A stretch of 64,000 bases of DNA from Acidobacteria bacterium RIFCSPLOWO2_12_FULL_68_19 (GCA_001767525.1 MELF01000035.1:1-64000); one strand, 5' to 3'; positions 1 through 8,574 are shown, numbered from the stretch's first letter. Program-made: numbers and translations. Notes: a model not told the origin generated them from the sequence alone.

Positions 1-63
1 AGCTTGCGCTACGATTCACCCACGTGTGGAGACCGAAATCGGCCCTTTCACGAATAATGCGGG

Positions 64-906
64 TTAGGACCTGAGCCTGCCGACGAGCGACTTGACCACG
101 GGCGGCGCGTCGTTCGGGATGTGCGCGCCCCAGTTGCGCGTGTTGAGCGGCACGAGGGTGAACCTGCCCGGCGCCGGCTTCCGGCGCTCTTCGGCAATCG
201 CCCGGGCGAGTTCGCCTGCCGGGGCCACGGAGGGACCCATCAGGAAGATGCACACCTCCCGCTGGTCGTCGTGCCGCAGGCGTGTGGCCATCGCCCAGCT
301 GTCGGCCACGGCGGCGGCATCGACATGCGCCACCACGCGCGCCAGGATGCGGGGCGGCAGCTTGCTCCAGAATCGTCCCTTCGGCGGCGCGCACGCCACG
401 TCGAACCCCTGGACCGACGCCTCCTCGCAGCGTCCGAACTCCTCGTCGAGCGCCTGCCGGAACCGCGCCAGCGCCGCCTTGCCCAGCAGGTCGCTCACGC
501 CCGCGCGGTCGGTCGCAAACGCGGAGCCGCCGCTCGGCCGCGGCCTGGCCGCGGGCGCCGCTTGGACGTTCCCGCGTTGCGGTGCTTCCTTGGCGGCGGA
601 CGCGGGCCAGCGCTCGCCCCCGGCGGCTGGCGCCGCAGTTTCCCCGTCCCGGCCCCTGGCTCCAGGCGCTCGGCCCTCGGCCGCCAGGCCGGCGTCGTAC
701 TCGGTGCGCAGCGACTCGTCGCAGAGCGTCTTGTAGGCCTGGGTCAGCTCCGCCGCCTTGACGGCGGCAATCTCCTGGAACTCTCGGCCGAGATGCTGAA
801 CCTTGTCAGGATGGTACTTGGCGATCTCGCGGCGGAAGGCGCGCTTGATCTCCTCGACCGGCGCGCTCGACGCCACGCCCAGCAGTTCGTAGTAGCTCCT
901 TGACAT
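64..906 (-). CDS. J-domain (DnaJ-like, class III) protein
   Basis: This 280-aa protein is probably an Hsp70 co-chaperone. The N-terminal 70 residues form a J domain with YYELLGV at the start and the HPD triad at residues 32-34, which in this family stimulates DnaK ATPase activity. Residues about 75-130 are an Ala/Pro/Gly-rich linker. The C-terminal 140 residues are a separate domain that I do not recognise. There is no G/F region and no CxxCxGxG zinc finger, so it is not canonical DnaJ. It lies 114 bp downstream of the GspE/PilB-type ATPase on the same strand and may serve assembly of that machine (inference). ATG start; the J domain begins at residue 5. Confidence 0.9.
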   Translation of the reverse strand: MSRSYYELLGVASSAPVEEIKRAFRREIAKYHPDKVQHLGREFQEIAAVKAAELTQAYKTLCDESLRTEYDAGLAAEGRAPGARGRDGETAAPAAGGERWPASAAKEAPQRGNVQAAPAARPRPSGGSAFATDRAGVSDLLGKAALARFRQALDEEFGRCEEASVQGFDVACAPPKGRFWSKLPPRILARVVAHVDAAAVADSWAMATRLRHDDQREVCIFLMGPSVAPAGELARAIAEERRKPAPGRFTLVPLNTRNWGAHIPNDAPPVVKSLVGRLRS

Positions 907-937
907 GAACGGTCTTCGATCTTAAGGCCTGATGCCC

Positions 938-1012
938 GTGGCCTGGTGACTGCGGCCTCGAACGGCCTTGACGGGGCTCAGGGCACGCCGGGCCGAGAGG
1001 TGAGGCCTGGCG
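938..1012. repeat. GGCC-rich word element between ATPase and J-protein genes
   Basis: This gap repeats AGGCCT/GGCCTGG words, for example three or more CAGGCC-type words on the minus strand, with partial self-complementarity. The same vocabulary appears at 12828-12862 and 25155-25195. No gene is visible here. Confidence 0.45.
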
Positions 1013-1020
1013 CTCGGGGC

Positions 1021-3027
1021 CTACTTCTTGAACTCCGCGACGTTGCGGGCGGGCGGCAGCTCGGCGACGGTGCGGCGCGACGCGATGCTGCGCGACGGGC
1101 TCTTCCGGGCTCCCGGCGCGCTCGTGCTCTTGGCGCAGTAGGGGCAGAACTTCCACTCTGCCTGGATCGGGCGGCGGCAGTAGGGGCAGCCGCCGCCGAC
1201 GCGGTGGCCGCACCCCGGGCAGGCGGAGAAGTCTGGCGCCACGCGAGTGCCGCACTCGGGACAGAGCGCGCGCGTCTCGCGCACCTCGGTCACGACGCGC
1301 AGCAGCTCCTGCGGCGTGGTCACGCCGGCCTTGACCTTCAGCAGGCCATCCTCGCCGAGCGACAGCATCCCCGAGGCGAGCGCCGCCTCGCGCAGCTGCG
1401 CCTCGGCGCCGCGCTGTGCGATGAGCCGCCGCAGGTCGTCGGTGACGGCCATGATCTCGTAGATGCCGACCCGGCCGCGGTAGCCGGTCTGATTGCACTT
1501 CTCGCAGCCGTCGGCGCGGTAGAACGTGAGGGTCGCCGCCTCGGCGTCCGACACGCGCATCGCCCGGAGGGTCTCGGGCTCCGGGGTGTACGGACGCCGG
1601 CAGTCCATGCAGAGGCGCCGCACGAGCCGCTGCGCGATGACGCCGATGAGGGCTGACGCGGTCACGTACGGCTCGATCCCGATGTCGGTCAGACGCGTGA
1701 CGCACGACGGCGCGTCGTCGGTGTGCAGCGTCGAGAGCACCAGGTGGCCGGTCTGCGCCGCCTGCATGGCGATTCGCGCCGTCTCCTGATCGCGGATCTC
1801 GCCGACGAGCACCACATCGGGGTCCTGCCGCAGGATCGACCGCAGCGCGCCGGCGAACGTGAGGTTGATCTTCGCGTTGATCTGCGTCTGGTTGACACCG
1901 GGAATCTGGTACTCGACGGGATCCTCGATGGTGATGATATTGGTCCGCTCCGATCGAATAGACGCCAGCGCGGAACTGAGCGTCGTGGTCTTGCCCGATC
2001 CGGTCGGGCCGACCACGAGGATCATCCCGTGCTGATGGTGCAGGAAGTAGCGGATCTGCTCCATCGACGCCGCCGAGAGGCCCAGCTCCTCGAGCGGCGG
2101 CACGCCCTTGCGATGATCGAGCACGCGCAGCACGATCTTCTCGCCGAAGATCGTCCGCAGCGTCGACACGCGGAGGTCGACCTCCTGCCCCTCTTCGCTC
2201 GTCGCGCGGATGCGGCCGTCCTGCGGCAGCCGCTTCTCCGCGATGTCCATTCCCGCCATGATCTTGACCCGCGCGACAACGCCGTCGTGCACCCACTTCG
2301 GCATCTCCATCGTCTGCTTGAGGAGGCCGTCCAGACGTTGTCGGACGACGACGTCCCCTTCGGTCGGCTCGATGTGAATGTCGCTGGCGCGGCTGTTCAG
2401 CGCGCTCCTGATGAGGAGGTCGACCATGTCGATGATCGGCGCCGTCTCCGCTGGCCCGGCCGGGGCGGCGGCTGACTGCTCGAACACGTCCTCTTCGCGC
2501 ACCCCGGACAGGCTGGTGGCGCCCGTCCGCGGGGCGAGCATGCCGCCCGGCGCCGTCTCGTCGCGGCCGTGGCGATCTTGCGGCGTCACGCGCGTCAGCG
2601 CCTTGTCCGGATACCATGCCTGGATCGCCTCGATGATCTCGGCGCGCGTCGCCACCACCTGCTTGATCCGGTAGCCGGTCTGGAACTCGAGGTCCTGAAC
2701 CAGCGTGAAGAGGAGCGGGTCGGACATGGCGACCGTCAGCGCGTTCTTCCGCACCGCAACCGCGATGCAGTTCCGCTTGAGCGCCACCTCTTTCGGGATC
2801 AGGACGACCGCGGACGGGTCGGGAGGACGCTCGACGAGATCGACGTACTCGAAGCCGAGCTGGGAGGCGAGCGCCTTGGCGATCTGGCGCTCGGTCGCGA
2901 GGCCCATGCGGATGAGCACGGCCCCGAGGCGTTCGCCGGATCGCTTGTGTTCGATGAGCGCTGTCTGCAGATCCTCTTCGGTCAGGATCCCCGACTGGCG
3001 GAGACACTCACCGATCATCGTGCGCAC
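1021..3027 (-). CDS. GspE/PilB-family secretion or pilus assembly ATPase with C-terminal zinc ribbons
   Basis: This 668-aa hexameric AAA-type ATPase would power type II secretion or type IV pilus assembly at the inner-membrane cytoplasmic face. Residues about 1-140 form a T2SSE_N/MshEN-like domain. The motor follows, with Walker A GPTGSGKTTT near residue 338, a Walker B region DPDVVLVGEIRD, a His box around STLHTDD, and a CxxC...CxxC metal site (CMDC, CEKC). The extra C-terminus (about 585-630) carries CPECG, CPGCG, CPYC and CPYC pairs, a double zinc ribbon not usual in GspE. The GTG start has a G-rich Shine-Dalgarno five nt upstream. A J-domain gene follows. No other pilus gene is in the window. 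Confidence 0.93.
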   Translation of the reverse strand: MRTMIGECLRQSGILTEEDLQTALIEHKRSGERLGAVLIRMGLATERQIAKALASQLGFEYVDLVERPPDPSAVVLIPKEVALKRNCIAVAVRKNALTVAMSDPLLFTLVQDLEFQTGYRIKQVVATRAEIIEAIQAWYPDKALTRVTPQDRHGRDETAPGGMLAPRTGATSLSGVREEDVFEQSAAAPAGPAETAPIIDMVDLLIRSALNSRASDIHIEPTEGDVVVRQRLDGLLKQTMEMPKWVHDGVVARVKIMAGMDIAEKRLPQDGRIRATSEEGQEVDLRVSTLRTIFGEKIVLRVLDHRKGVPPLEELGLSAASMEQIRYFLHHQHGMILVVGPTGSGKTTTLSSALASIRSERTNIITIEDPVEYQIPGVNQTQINAKINLTFAGALRSILRQDPDVVLVGEIRDQETARIAMQAAQTGHLVLSTLHTDDAPSCVTRLTDIGIEPYVTASALIGVIAQRLVRRLCMDCRRPYTPEPETLRAMRVSDAEAATLTFYRADGCEKCNQTGYRGRVGIYEIMAVTDDLRRLIAQRGAEAQLREAALASGMLSLGEDGLLKVKAGVTTPQELLRVVTEVRETRALCPECGTRVAPDFSACPGCGHRVGGGCPYCRRPIQAEWKFCPYCAKSTSAPGARKSPSRSIASRRTVAELPPARNVAEFKK

Positions 3028-3055
3028 GTCTGCCCCCCCTCGGATCTGTTAACAC

Positions 3056-3073
3056 ACATCCGTTTCTGGATGT
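3056..3073. promoter_or_regulatory. Inverted repeat ACATCC-N6-GGATGT in divergent promoter region
   Basis: Perfect 6-bp arms with a 6-nt spacer lie in the 115-bp gap between the divergent ATPase and GGDEF-like genes. It could be an operator or a leader hairpin. I do not recognise the binding protein. Confidence 0.35.
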
Positions 3074-3142
3074 CGGTCATTCTTCGTCTGTCCGGTAGGG
3101 ATCTCAAATTTGTAAGCGGCCAGTGACCGTGCGAAGATCCCG

Positions 3143-4171
3143 ATGATTGCCGGACTTGTCCTCCACAGCGCGCTGGTGCCCGCGCTCATGGTGACGGGTG
3201 ACGCAGGGACCGATACCGATCATATGCAGGAAGTCGGCGAGCCTCGTGCCCATGTCGCGCGCTCCCTGCACGCAGGCGCAGATGCCATTGTGAGCGACGC
3301 GGTCGCGCTCTACCCGTTTGCCGGGCTGGAGACGGTGGGGGCGGAGGACCGCGCGCCATTCGCCGAGCGGGCGCTCCAACTCATCATCGCCGCGATCCGC
3401 GACGGGGCGCTCGACACCGGCCATGTCCGGGTGTCGGAGTTGGCCGCGCTGGCCGAGCAGAAGAAGATGGGCGCCCGTCCGCTCTTCACCATCGTCTACC
3501 TGGTGGAACGGGCCGCCCTCGACGCGCTCGCGCTCGACGATTCCTTCGGCGCCTCCTCCGCGCCGTGGCCGGCGCTGGCGCAGACGATCCGGCGGGCCTC
3601 CTTCGACCTCTGCGCGGCGCTCGCCGAGCACCTGAGAGGCGGCGCCGTCGACGGCGGCGTTGTCGATGCGCTGACAACGCTCAACACGCGGGCGGTATTC
3701 CTCGCCGCGCTCGACAAGGAAATCCAACGCTCGGAACGCCTCGGCGAGCCGTTCGCGCTGATGGTGATCGACGTGGACCGCCTGGCCGATATCAATACGC
3801 GCTACGGCTACGGTGCCGGCGATCGCGTGCTGGAGCGCGTCGGGATCGTCGTCCGGAACTACTTTCGGGACACCGACTGGGTGGCGCGGCTCGGCGAGGA
3901 CGTGTTCGCGGTGCTGCTCCCGGCCATTGCGGGGCGCGACGCCGAGCGGCTGGCCGAGCGCATCCGTCTCACGGTCCAGGAACGGCTCGGCGTGCACGAC
4001 CACCGCTCGGACCAGAGCTCTCCGGTGACGATTTCGGTCGCTGTCTTCGCCGGCGACTCGGTCGAGCGCACCCTCAAGACCGAGCAGCTCATCGAGGCGG
4101 CGCAGCGCGCCATCGTCAGGGCCAAGCAGGCGGGCGGCAATCGTGTGGAGCGCAGCGAACTGACGGCCTAG
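3143..4171 (+). CDS. Degenerate GGDEF-domain protein
   Basis: This is a 342-aa protein. Residues about 175-335 have the fold signature of a diguanylate cyclase domain (ALMVIDVDRLADINTRYGYGAGDRVL, then a helix and FAVLLP). The signature loop near residue 250 reads RLGEDVF where active enzymes have R-Y-G-G-[DE]-E-F, so the glycine pair and the metal-binding acid are altered and cyclase activity is doubtful. No RxxD inhibitory site is seen. Residues about 45-170 are a helical domain reminiscent of RsbRD-type sensor N-termini (weak). The start is uncertain: ATG 3143 is used here, but ATG 3224 would remove an unconvincing N-terminus. Its 3' end overlaps the convergent membrane-protein gene by 4 bp. 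Confidence 0.8.
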   Translation: MIAGLVLHSALVPALMVTGDAGTDTDHMQEVGEPRAHVARSLHAGADAIVSDAVALYPFAGLETVGAEDRAPFAERALQLIIAAIRDGALDTGHVRVSELAALAEQKKMGARPLFTIVYLVERAALDALALDDSFGASSAPWPALAQTIRRASFDLCAALAEHLRGGAVDGGVVDALTTLNTRAVFLAALDKEIQRSERLGEPFALMVIDVDRLADINTRYGYGAGDRVLERVGIVVRNYFRDTDWVARLGEDVFAVLLPAIAGRDAERLAERIRLTVQERLGVHDHRSDQSSPVTISVAVFAGDSVERTLKTEQLIEAAQRAIVRAKQAGGNRVERSELTA

Positions 4172-4620
4172 GCGCGGCGGCCGAAGAAGACGACCGCGAG
4201 CAGGCCACCGACCGGGGCGAACGCGACCCCCGCCACCAACTGAAAGAGGAATCCGGCGGCGAGGCGGATCGGGGCGGACGCGCGATCGCCCGTCAGCTCC
4301 AGCCACTGGCGGACTTCGGGCGGCATGTCGGTGGCGTTCCGGATCATCTCCTCGACCATTCGCTCCTGCAGGGGCCCGATCACCGCATCGATCACCATCG
4401 TCGCCGCGAGCCACACGAACGCGCCGACGACGCCGGCGAGCAGGCCGGCGGCGGCGCCACGTCCGGCCGAGAGCGGCCCTTGCCGATCGTGCTGCGCCAG
4501 GTAGCCGGCAACGACGCCGCCGCCCGCAATCCACAGGCAGCAGCAGTTGGCGAGGTTGACGATCGGCAGCGCCGACAGGATCCCGATGAAGAGGCCGCCA
4601 AGGAGCGCTGGCTGGCTAAT
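4168..4620 (-). CDS. Small glycine-rich membrane protein, non-canonical start (ATT?)
   Basis: The open frame runs from a stop at 4684-4686 to TGA at 4168 and contains no ATG or TTG. Its only GTG is at 4416, which would give 82 aa. The codons upstream of that GTG clearly look like protein: a transmembrane segment (LLGGLFIGILSALPIV), a CCC cluster with LWIAGGGVVAGYL, then GLLAGVVGAFVW. I therefore place the start near ATT 4618-4620, which overlaps the TAG stop of the inositol-phosphate synthase gene (ATTAG) and suggests translational coupling, giving 150 aa. Three to four membrane segments are visible. The function is unknown. A sequencing error hiding a normal start is the main alternative. 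Confidence 0.6.
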   Translation of the reverse strand: MSQPALLGGLFIGILSALPIVNLANCCCLWIAGGGVVAGYLAQHDRQGPLSAGRGAAAGLLAGVVGAFVWLAATMVIDAVIGPLQERMVEEMIRNATDMPPEVRQWLELTGDRASAPIRLAAGFLFQLVAGVAFAPVGGLLAVVFFGRRA

Positions 4621-5929
4621 CGTAGTACTCGCGTCCGAGATGCGTGATGAGCTGCTCGCCGCGCATGTAGCGGAGCGTGTTCTTCAGCTTCATCAGCTGG
4701 ATGAACAGATCGTGCTCCGGGTAGACCTCGGGCGCGTGCATCGGCGCCTTGAAGTAGAACGACAGCCACTCCTGAATGCCCGACATGCCGGCGCGCCTGG
4801 CCAGGTCGAGGAACAGCGCGGAGTCGAGGACGATCGGCGCCGCCAGAATGCTGTCGCGGCACAGGAAGTTGATCTTCAGCTGCATCGGGTACCCGAGCCA
4901 GCCGACCAGATCGATGTTGTCCCACCCTTCCTTGTTGTCGCCCCGGGGAGGGTAGTAGTTGATGCGGACGACGTGGCACAGATCCTTGTACAGCTCGGGA
5001 TAGAGTTGCGGCTGGAAGATGTAGTCGAGCGCCGACTTCTTGCTCTCCTCCTTCGTCTTGAACGACTCCGGATCGTCGAGCACCTCGCCGTCGCGATTGC
5101 CGAGGATGTTCGTGGAGTACCAGCCGCGCACGCCGAGCAGCCGCGCCTTGAGTCCAGGCGCGATGATCGTCTTCATCAGCGTCTGCCCGGTCTTCATGTC
5201 GTTGCCGGCGAGGGGCGCCCGGGTGCGCGCGGCCAGCTGCAGGAGCGCGGGAATGTCGGCGGTCAGGTTCGGCGCGGCGTTGGCGAACGGAATCCCTTCG
5301 CGGATGGCCGCATACGCGTAGATCATGCTCGAGGGGATGGCCTCGTCGCTCGCGTCCAGCCCCTTCTCGAACGAGGCGATCGTGGCGTGCACGTCGGCCG
5401 GCTTCATGTAGACCTCGGTGCTGCCGCACCACACCATCACCAGCCGATCGCAGCCGTGCTTCTCCTTGAACCCACGGATGTCGGCGACGACCTGCTCCGC
5501 CAGATCGCGCTTGTTCTTGCCCTTCTTGACGTTCGGACCGTCGAGCCGCCGGACGTAGCGGCGATCGAAGACCGCGGGCATCGGGCGGACCGCCTCGAGC
5601 TCCGCCCGTACCTGCTCGAGCTGCCTCGCCTCGAGCACGCCCGCCGTGCGCGCGGCGGCGTAGCAGTCTTCCTCGAAGATGTCCCACCCGCCGAAGACGA
5701 TGTCGTTGAGATCGGCGAGTGGCACGAAGTCCCTGATGCGCGGCACGCGACCTTCCGAGCGCCGGCCGAGGCGGATCGTCCCCATCTGCGTGAGCGAGCC
5801 GATGGGCGGCGCCAGCCCCTTGCGAATCGCACACACGCCCGCGATCGTCGTCGTGCTGACGGCGCCGAGGCCGACCAGCAGCACGCCAAGCTTGCCGTGC
5901 GCGGGCGCGATTTCAAGTGGTGCAGTCAC
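4616..5929 (-). CDS. ino1: Inositol-3-phosphate synthase
   Basis: This 437-aa enzyme is of the NAD-dependent myo-inositol-1-phosphate synthase family, which converts glucose 6-phosphate to inositol 3-phosphate. Visible signatures are an N-terminal Rossmann motif LLVGLGAVSTTTIAG, the NDIVFGGWDIF segment, GNDMKTGQT, and the C-terminal catalytic block with SLFLDLA-like and LLKLKNTLRYMRGE-like text (here ALFLDLARRAG and LMKLKNTLRYMRG). The GTG start at 5929 lies 8 nt below a TATAGT hexamer, consistent with a leaderless mRNA. The stop overlaps the start region of the next membrane gene. It is divergent from the methyltransferase gene. Confidence 0.93.
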   Translation of the reverse strand: MTAPLEIAPAHGKLGVLLVGLGAVSTTTIAGVCAIRKGLAPPIGSLTQMGTIRLGRRSEGRVPRIRDFVPLADLNDIVFGGWDIFEEDCYAAARTAGVLEARQLEQVRAELEAVRPMPAVFDRRYVRRLDGPNVKKGKNKRDLAEQVVADIRGFKEKHGCDRLVMVWCGSTEVYMKPADVHATIASFEKGLDASDEAIPSSMIYAYAAIREGIPFANAAPNLTADIPALLQLAARTRAPLAGNDMKTGQTLMKTIIAPGLKARLLGVRGWYSTNILGNRDGEVLDDPESFKTKEESKKSALDYIFQPQLYPELYKDLCHVVRINYYPPRGDNKEGWDNIDLVGWLGYPMQLKINFLCRDSILAAPIVLDSALFLDLARRAGMSGIQEWLSFYFKAPMHAPEVYPEHDLFIQLMKLKNTLRYMRGEQLITHLGREYYD

Positions 5930-5937
5930 AGGCGGCC

Positions 5938-5943
5938 ACTATA
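5938..5943 (-). promoter_or_regulatory. -10 hexamer TATAGT, 8 nt before ino1 GTG
   Basis: On the minus strand TATAGT is followed by 8 nt and then GTG, so a transcript starting at the usual distance would begin at or next to the start codon. No convincing -35 element or Shine-Dalgarno is present. Confidence 0.5.
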
Positions 5944-5958
5944 TCATGGGCAAATTCG

Positions 5959-6498
5959 ATGTTCTTTCTGCGCAAGTCGACGCTCGAACGGTTGCCTGTG
6001 GCAATGAGCGGGGTGAAGATGGGCGAGCGTGCGCTGCAGATCGGCGTCGATGATGCGTCGCTCATCGGGGCGATCGCGGCCAAGGTCGGGTTGAGCGGCC
6101 ACGCGGCCATCGCCGTCACCGATGAGCGGCAGGCCGGCCGCGCGCGGGCCGCCGCCGCCGCCGCTGGCGCGTTCATCGACGTGCACATTGCCGCGCTCGA
6201 GTCGCTGCCGTTCGAACGCGACACGTTCGACGTCGTGGTGCTCCACGCGCGAGGGGTGTCGCACCCTCTCGACGACCCGGCGAGCGTGCCAATGCTGTGC
6301 GACGTGCTCCGCGTCCTCCGCGCGCACGGCCGCATCGTCATCATCGAGAGCGGCGCGCACGGCCTCCTCGACCGCGTGCGGCCGGCCCACCGTCCCGACG
6401 TGTCCGGTACGCTCGGGATGCTCGCAACCGCCGGCTTCAGAGCCGCCAGGCTGCTGGCCGAACGCGAGGGCGATCGATTCTTCGAGGCTGTCAAGTAA
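5959..6498 (+). CDS. Class I SAM-dependent methyltransferase-like protein
   Basis: This is a short (179-aa) protein with the Rossmann-type methyltransferase layout: motif I region GERALQIGVDDASLIGAIA, an acidic/Asp strand end (AIAVTDE), the LPFERDTFDVVVLH post-II motif typical of the family, and a motif IV-like region MLCDVLRVLRAHGRIVIIES. Motif I is not the consensus ExGxGxG, so SAM binding may be atypical. I chose ATG 5959 (MFFLRKST) over an upstream GTG, which would reach into the ino1 start. Substrate unknown. Confidence 0.75.
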   Translation: MFFLRKSTLERLPVAMSGVKMGERALQIGVDDASLIGAIAAKVGLSGHAAIAVTDERQAGRARAAAAAAGAFIDVHIAALESLPFERDTFDVVVLHARGVSHPLDDPASVPMLCDVLRVLRAHGRIVIIESGAHGLLDRVRPAHRPDVSGTLGMLATAGFRAARLLAEREGDRFFEAVK

Positions 6499-6817
6499 TC
6501 AGGACAGCCCCACCCGCTCCTACGAGAACAGGCGCAACTTCAGCCCGTGGAGACAGGCAAGCCTTTTGCTCCGCTTGCGGCGGCCCTTCGTGTCTCGACC
6601 GGCTCTCCGAGAAGTATTCGCGGCTGACGAGGTCGCACCACGCCCCGGGAGTTGGGAGTTGGGCGTTTGGAGTTGGCTGACGGGCAACCAGCCGCCCTTC
6701 GTCGTCACCCTGACCGAACTCGCGGAGGTCGGCCGCTCTCGGGTAAGCTTCCGGACGGAGACGGGCCTCGTCCGGCCCGGTCGATCGCCGGGCGCCGCCC
6801 CAGCTCGTGACAGCGCG
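6499..6817. other. Gene-free gap with word repeat
   Basis: This 319-bp gap has no credible ORF or tRNA. It contains the GGAGTTGGG word repeat (6646-6676) and otherwise nothing I recognise. Confidence 0.6.
6646..6676. repeat. GGAGTTGGG word element
   Basis: GGGAGTTGGGAGTTGGG is followed by TTTGGAGTTGG, a tandem of about 7-bp words. The 11-mer TTGGGAGTTGG (6652-6662) recurs exactly at 31825 and 31840, 25 kb away, where it also has an inverted partner. Confidence 0.6.
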
Positions 6818-7816
6818 ATGATGCTCACACCCCTCCGCGCGGCGCTCATCGTCGCGGCCGCCGTCGCGCCACTCGGGGCGCGGGGGCAGGAGGGCTTCAG
6901 CTTCCGCAGCGGCGTCGAACTCATCAACGTCACCGCCACGGTCACCGACAACGAAGGGCGCTTCGTCTCCGGCCTCCGGAAGGAGGATTTCTCCGTGTAC
7001 GAGGACGGTGAGCCGCAGGTCATCTCGCACTTCAGCAACGAGCGCGTGCCCGTGAGCCTCGGGATCGTGCTCGACGCCAGCGGCAGCATGACGCCGGACA
7101 AGATGTCGTCGGCGCGATCGGCGATCGATCGCTTCATCTACGACCTGCTCGGCGCCGACGACGAACTGTTCTTCATGGAATTTGCGAACCGGCCGGATCT
7201 CGTCCAGGAGTGGACGACGGATCGGCGCGCGATCAGTCGTGCCGTGGCGCGCGTGGCGCCCTCGGGCGGTACGTCGATGTACGACGCGATTGCCGACGCG
7301 CTGCCCGTGGCCGGTATCGGGCGGCACTCGAAGAAGGCGCTCCTCGTCGTTTCCGACGGCAACGACACGAACAGCCGGATCAGCGTCGGCGAGCTGCGGT
7401 ACCTCATTCGCGACAGCGAAGTGCTCGTCTACGCGCTCGGGGTGGACGGGACCGCCGTCGCGGCCCGCCGCCCGCCCACCATCCAGATCCCCGTACCGCT
7501 TCCCTTTCCGATCCCCGGCGGCCCCCGGCGCCGACTGCCGCCGATCGGCGGCGGCACCCGCGCGCGCACCAGCGAGCGCGTCAACGCGGACGCGCTGCGC
7601 CAGATCACCGACGACACCGGCGGGCGCACGGAGATCGTCCGCGGCTTCGGCGACCTCAACGGCGCGACCGCCCGTTTGGCCGATGAACTGAGCAAGCAGT
7701 ACTACCTTGGGTACGCCGCCGCCGGGAAGAAGGACGGCCGCTGGCACACGATCCGGGTGGACGTCAGAGACCGCCGTCTGGCCGTCCGCGCGCGCCGCGG
7801 GTACATCGCCTCCTGA
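6818..7816 (+). CDS. VWFA-related Acidobacterial-domain protein (exported VWA)
   Basis: This 332-aa protein begins with a Sec-type signal (MMLTPLRAALIVAAAVAPL...). A short beta domain follows, with the family phrase SGLRKEDFSVYEDGEPQ, and then a von Willebrand A domain with the MIDAS motif DASGS and a T/D pair (SGGTSMYDAI; VVSDGNDTN). The C-terminus GYAAAGKKDGRWHTIRV...ARRGYIAS is the hallmark of the Acidobacterial VWFA subfamily (TIGR03436-like). A Pro/Arg-rich insert lies at about 222-245. The function is not established; an extracytoplasmic protein-interaction role is inferred. A paralogue lies at 33371-34360. Confidence 0.9.
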   Translation: MMLTPLRAALIVAAAVAPLGARGQEGFSFRSGVELINVTATVTDNEGRFVSGLRKEDFSVYEDGEPQVISHFSNERVPVSLGIVLDASGSMTPDKMSSARSAIDRFIYDLLGADDELFFMEFANRPDLVQEWTTDRRAISRAVARVAPSGGTSMYDAIADALPVAGIGRHSKKALLVVSDGNDTNSRISVGELRYLIRDSEVLVYALGVDGTAVAARRPPTIQIPVPLPFPIPGGPRRRLPPIGGGTRARTSERVNADALRQITDDTGGRTEIVRGFGDLNGATARLADELSKQYYLGYAAAGKKDGRWHTIRVDVRDRRLAVRARRGYIAS

Positions 7817-7828
7817 CACGCCCCGGGC

Positions 7829-7834
7829 TATGAT
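7829..7834 (+). promoter_or_regulatory. -10 hexamer TATGAT, 8 nt before ZIP GTG
   Basis: TATGAT is followed by GCCCGTAC and GTG 7843. This spacing fits a leaderless transcript; there is no Shine-Dalgarno. Confidence 0.5.
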
Positions 7835-7842
7835 GCCCGTAC

Positions 7843-8574
7843 GTGTCGTCGCTTCTCATCGCCATCGGATTGAGCCTCGTCGGGGGCCTGGGCGGGTTGC
7901 TGCTCGCCTCGGGCGTCCTTCTCATCAGCGACACCGCGCGATCGAAGCTCGTTCCGTGGCTCGTCAGCTACGCGGTGGGCGCCCTGCTGGGCGTGTCGAT
8001 GCTGGCGCTGCTCCCCGAGACGCTCGAGCAGCTGCCGTCCGAGCGCGTCTTCACGACGCTGCTCTGGGGCATCCTCTTGTTCTTCGTCCTCGAGAAGCTC
8101 GTGCTGTGGCGCCACTGTCACATGCACGACTGCGAGGTCCACGAGAGCAGCATCGTGCTGGTGCTCGTTGGCGACGCGTTCCACAACTTCGTCGACGGCG
8201 CGGTCATCGCGGCTGCGGTGCTCACGTCGGTGCCGCTTGGCGTCAGCACGGCCTTTGCCGTGGCCGCCCACGAGATTCCACAGGAGCTCGGTGACTTCGC
8301 GCTCCTGCTCCACGCCGGGTACTCGCGCGGGAAGGCGCTGCTGCTGAACGTGCTGTCGGGCACGGCCAGCGCCGCCGGCGCGATCGCGGCATTTGCCGCC
8401 GTCGAGACGCTGCCGCGCGTCCTCCCCTACGTCCTCGCGCTGGCCGCAGCCAGCTTCCTCTACGTCGCGATGGCGGACCTGATTCCCGGCCTTCACCGCG
8501 GGCGCACCGATGCCGGCTCCATGCGCCAGATCCTGCTGATTGCGGCGGGGGTGGCCACGATCCTCGCGCTGTGA
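7843..8574 (+). CDS. ZIP-family divalent metal transporter
   Basis: This 243-aa inner-membrane protein has eight likely membrane segments. The paired metal-site helices are clear: TM4 contains HNFVDG (near residue 112) and TM5 contains HEIPQELGD (near 146), the ZIP binuclear metal centre. A His/Cys-rich loop, WRHCHMHDCEVH, sits between TM3 and TM4 as in other ZIPs. It probably imports zinc or iron. The GTG start at 7843 is supported by the -10 element 8 nt upstream and by the first membrane helix starting at residue 4. It follows the VWA gene by 26 bp. Confidence 0.93.
   Translation: MSSLLIAIGLSLVGGLGGLLLASGVLLISDTARSKLVPWLVSYAVGALLGVSMLALLPETLEQLPSERVFTTLLWGILLFFVLEKLVLWRHCHMHDCEVHESSIVLVLVGDAFHNFVDGAVIAAAVLTSVPLGVSTAFAVAAHEIPQELGDFALLLHAGYSRGKALLLNVLSGTASAAGAIAAFAAVETLPRVLPYVLALAAASFLYVAMADLIPGLHRGRTDAGSMRQILLIAAGVATILAL

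Noticed and set aside
6499-6817. tRNA or small RNA in the largest gap
   Set aside because: No cloverleaf arms or GTTCGA-type T-loop found by eye. A covariance-model scan would be decisive; a tRNAscan hit would overturn this.
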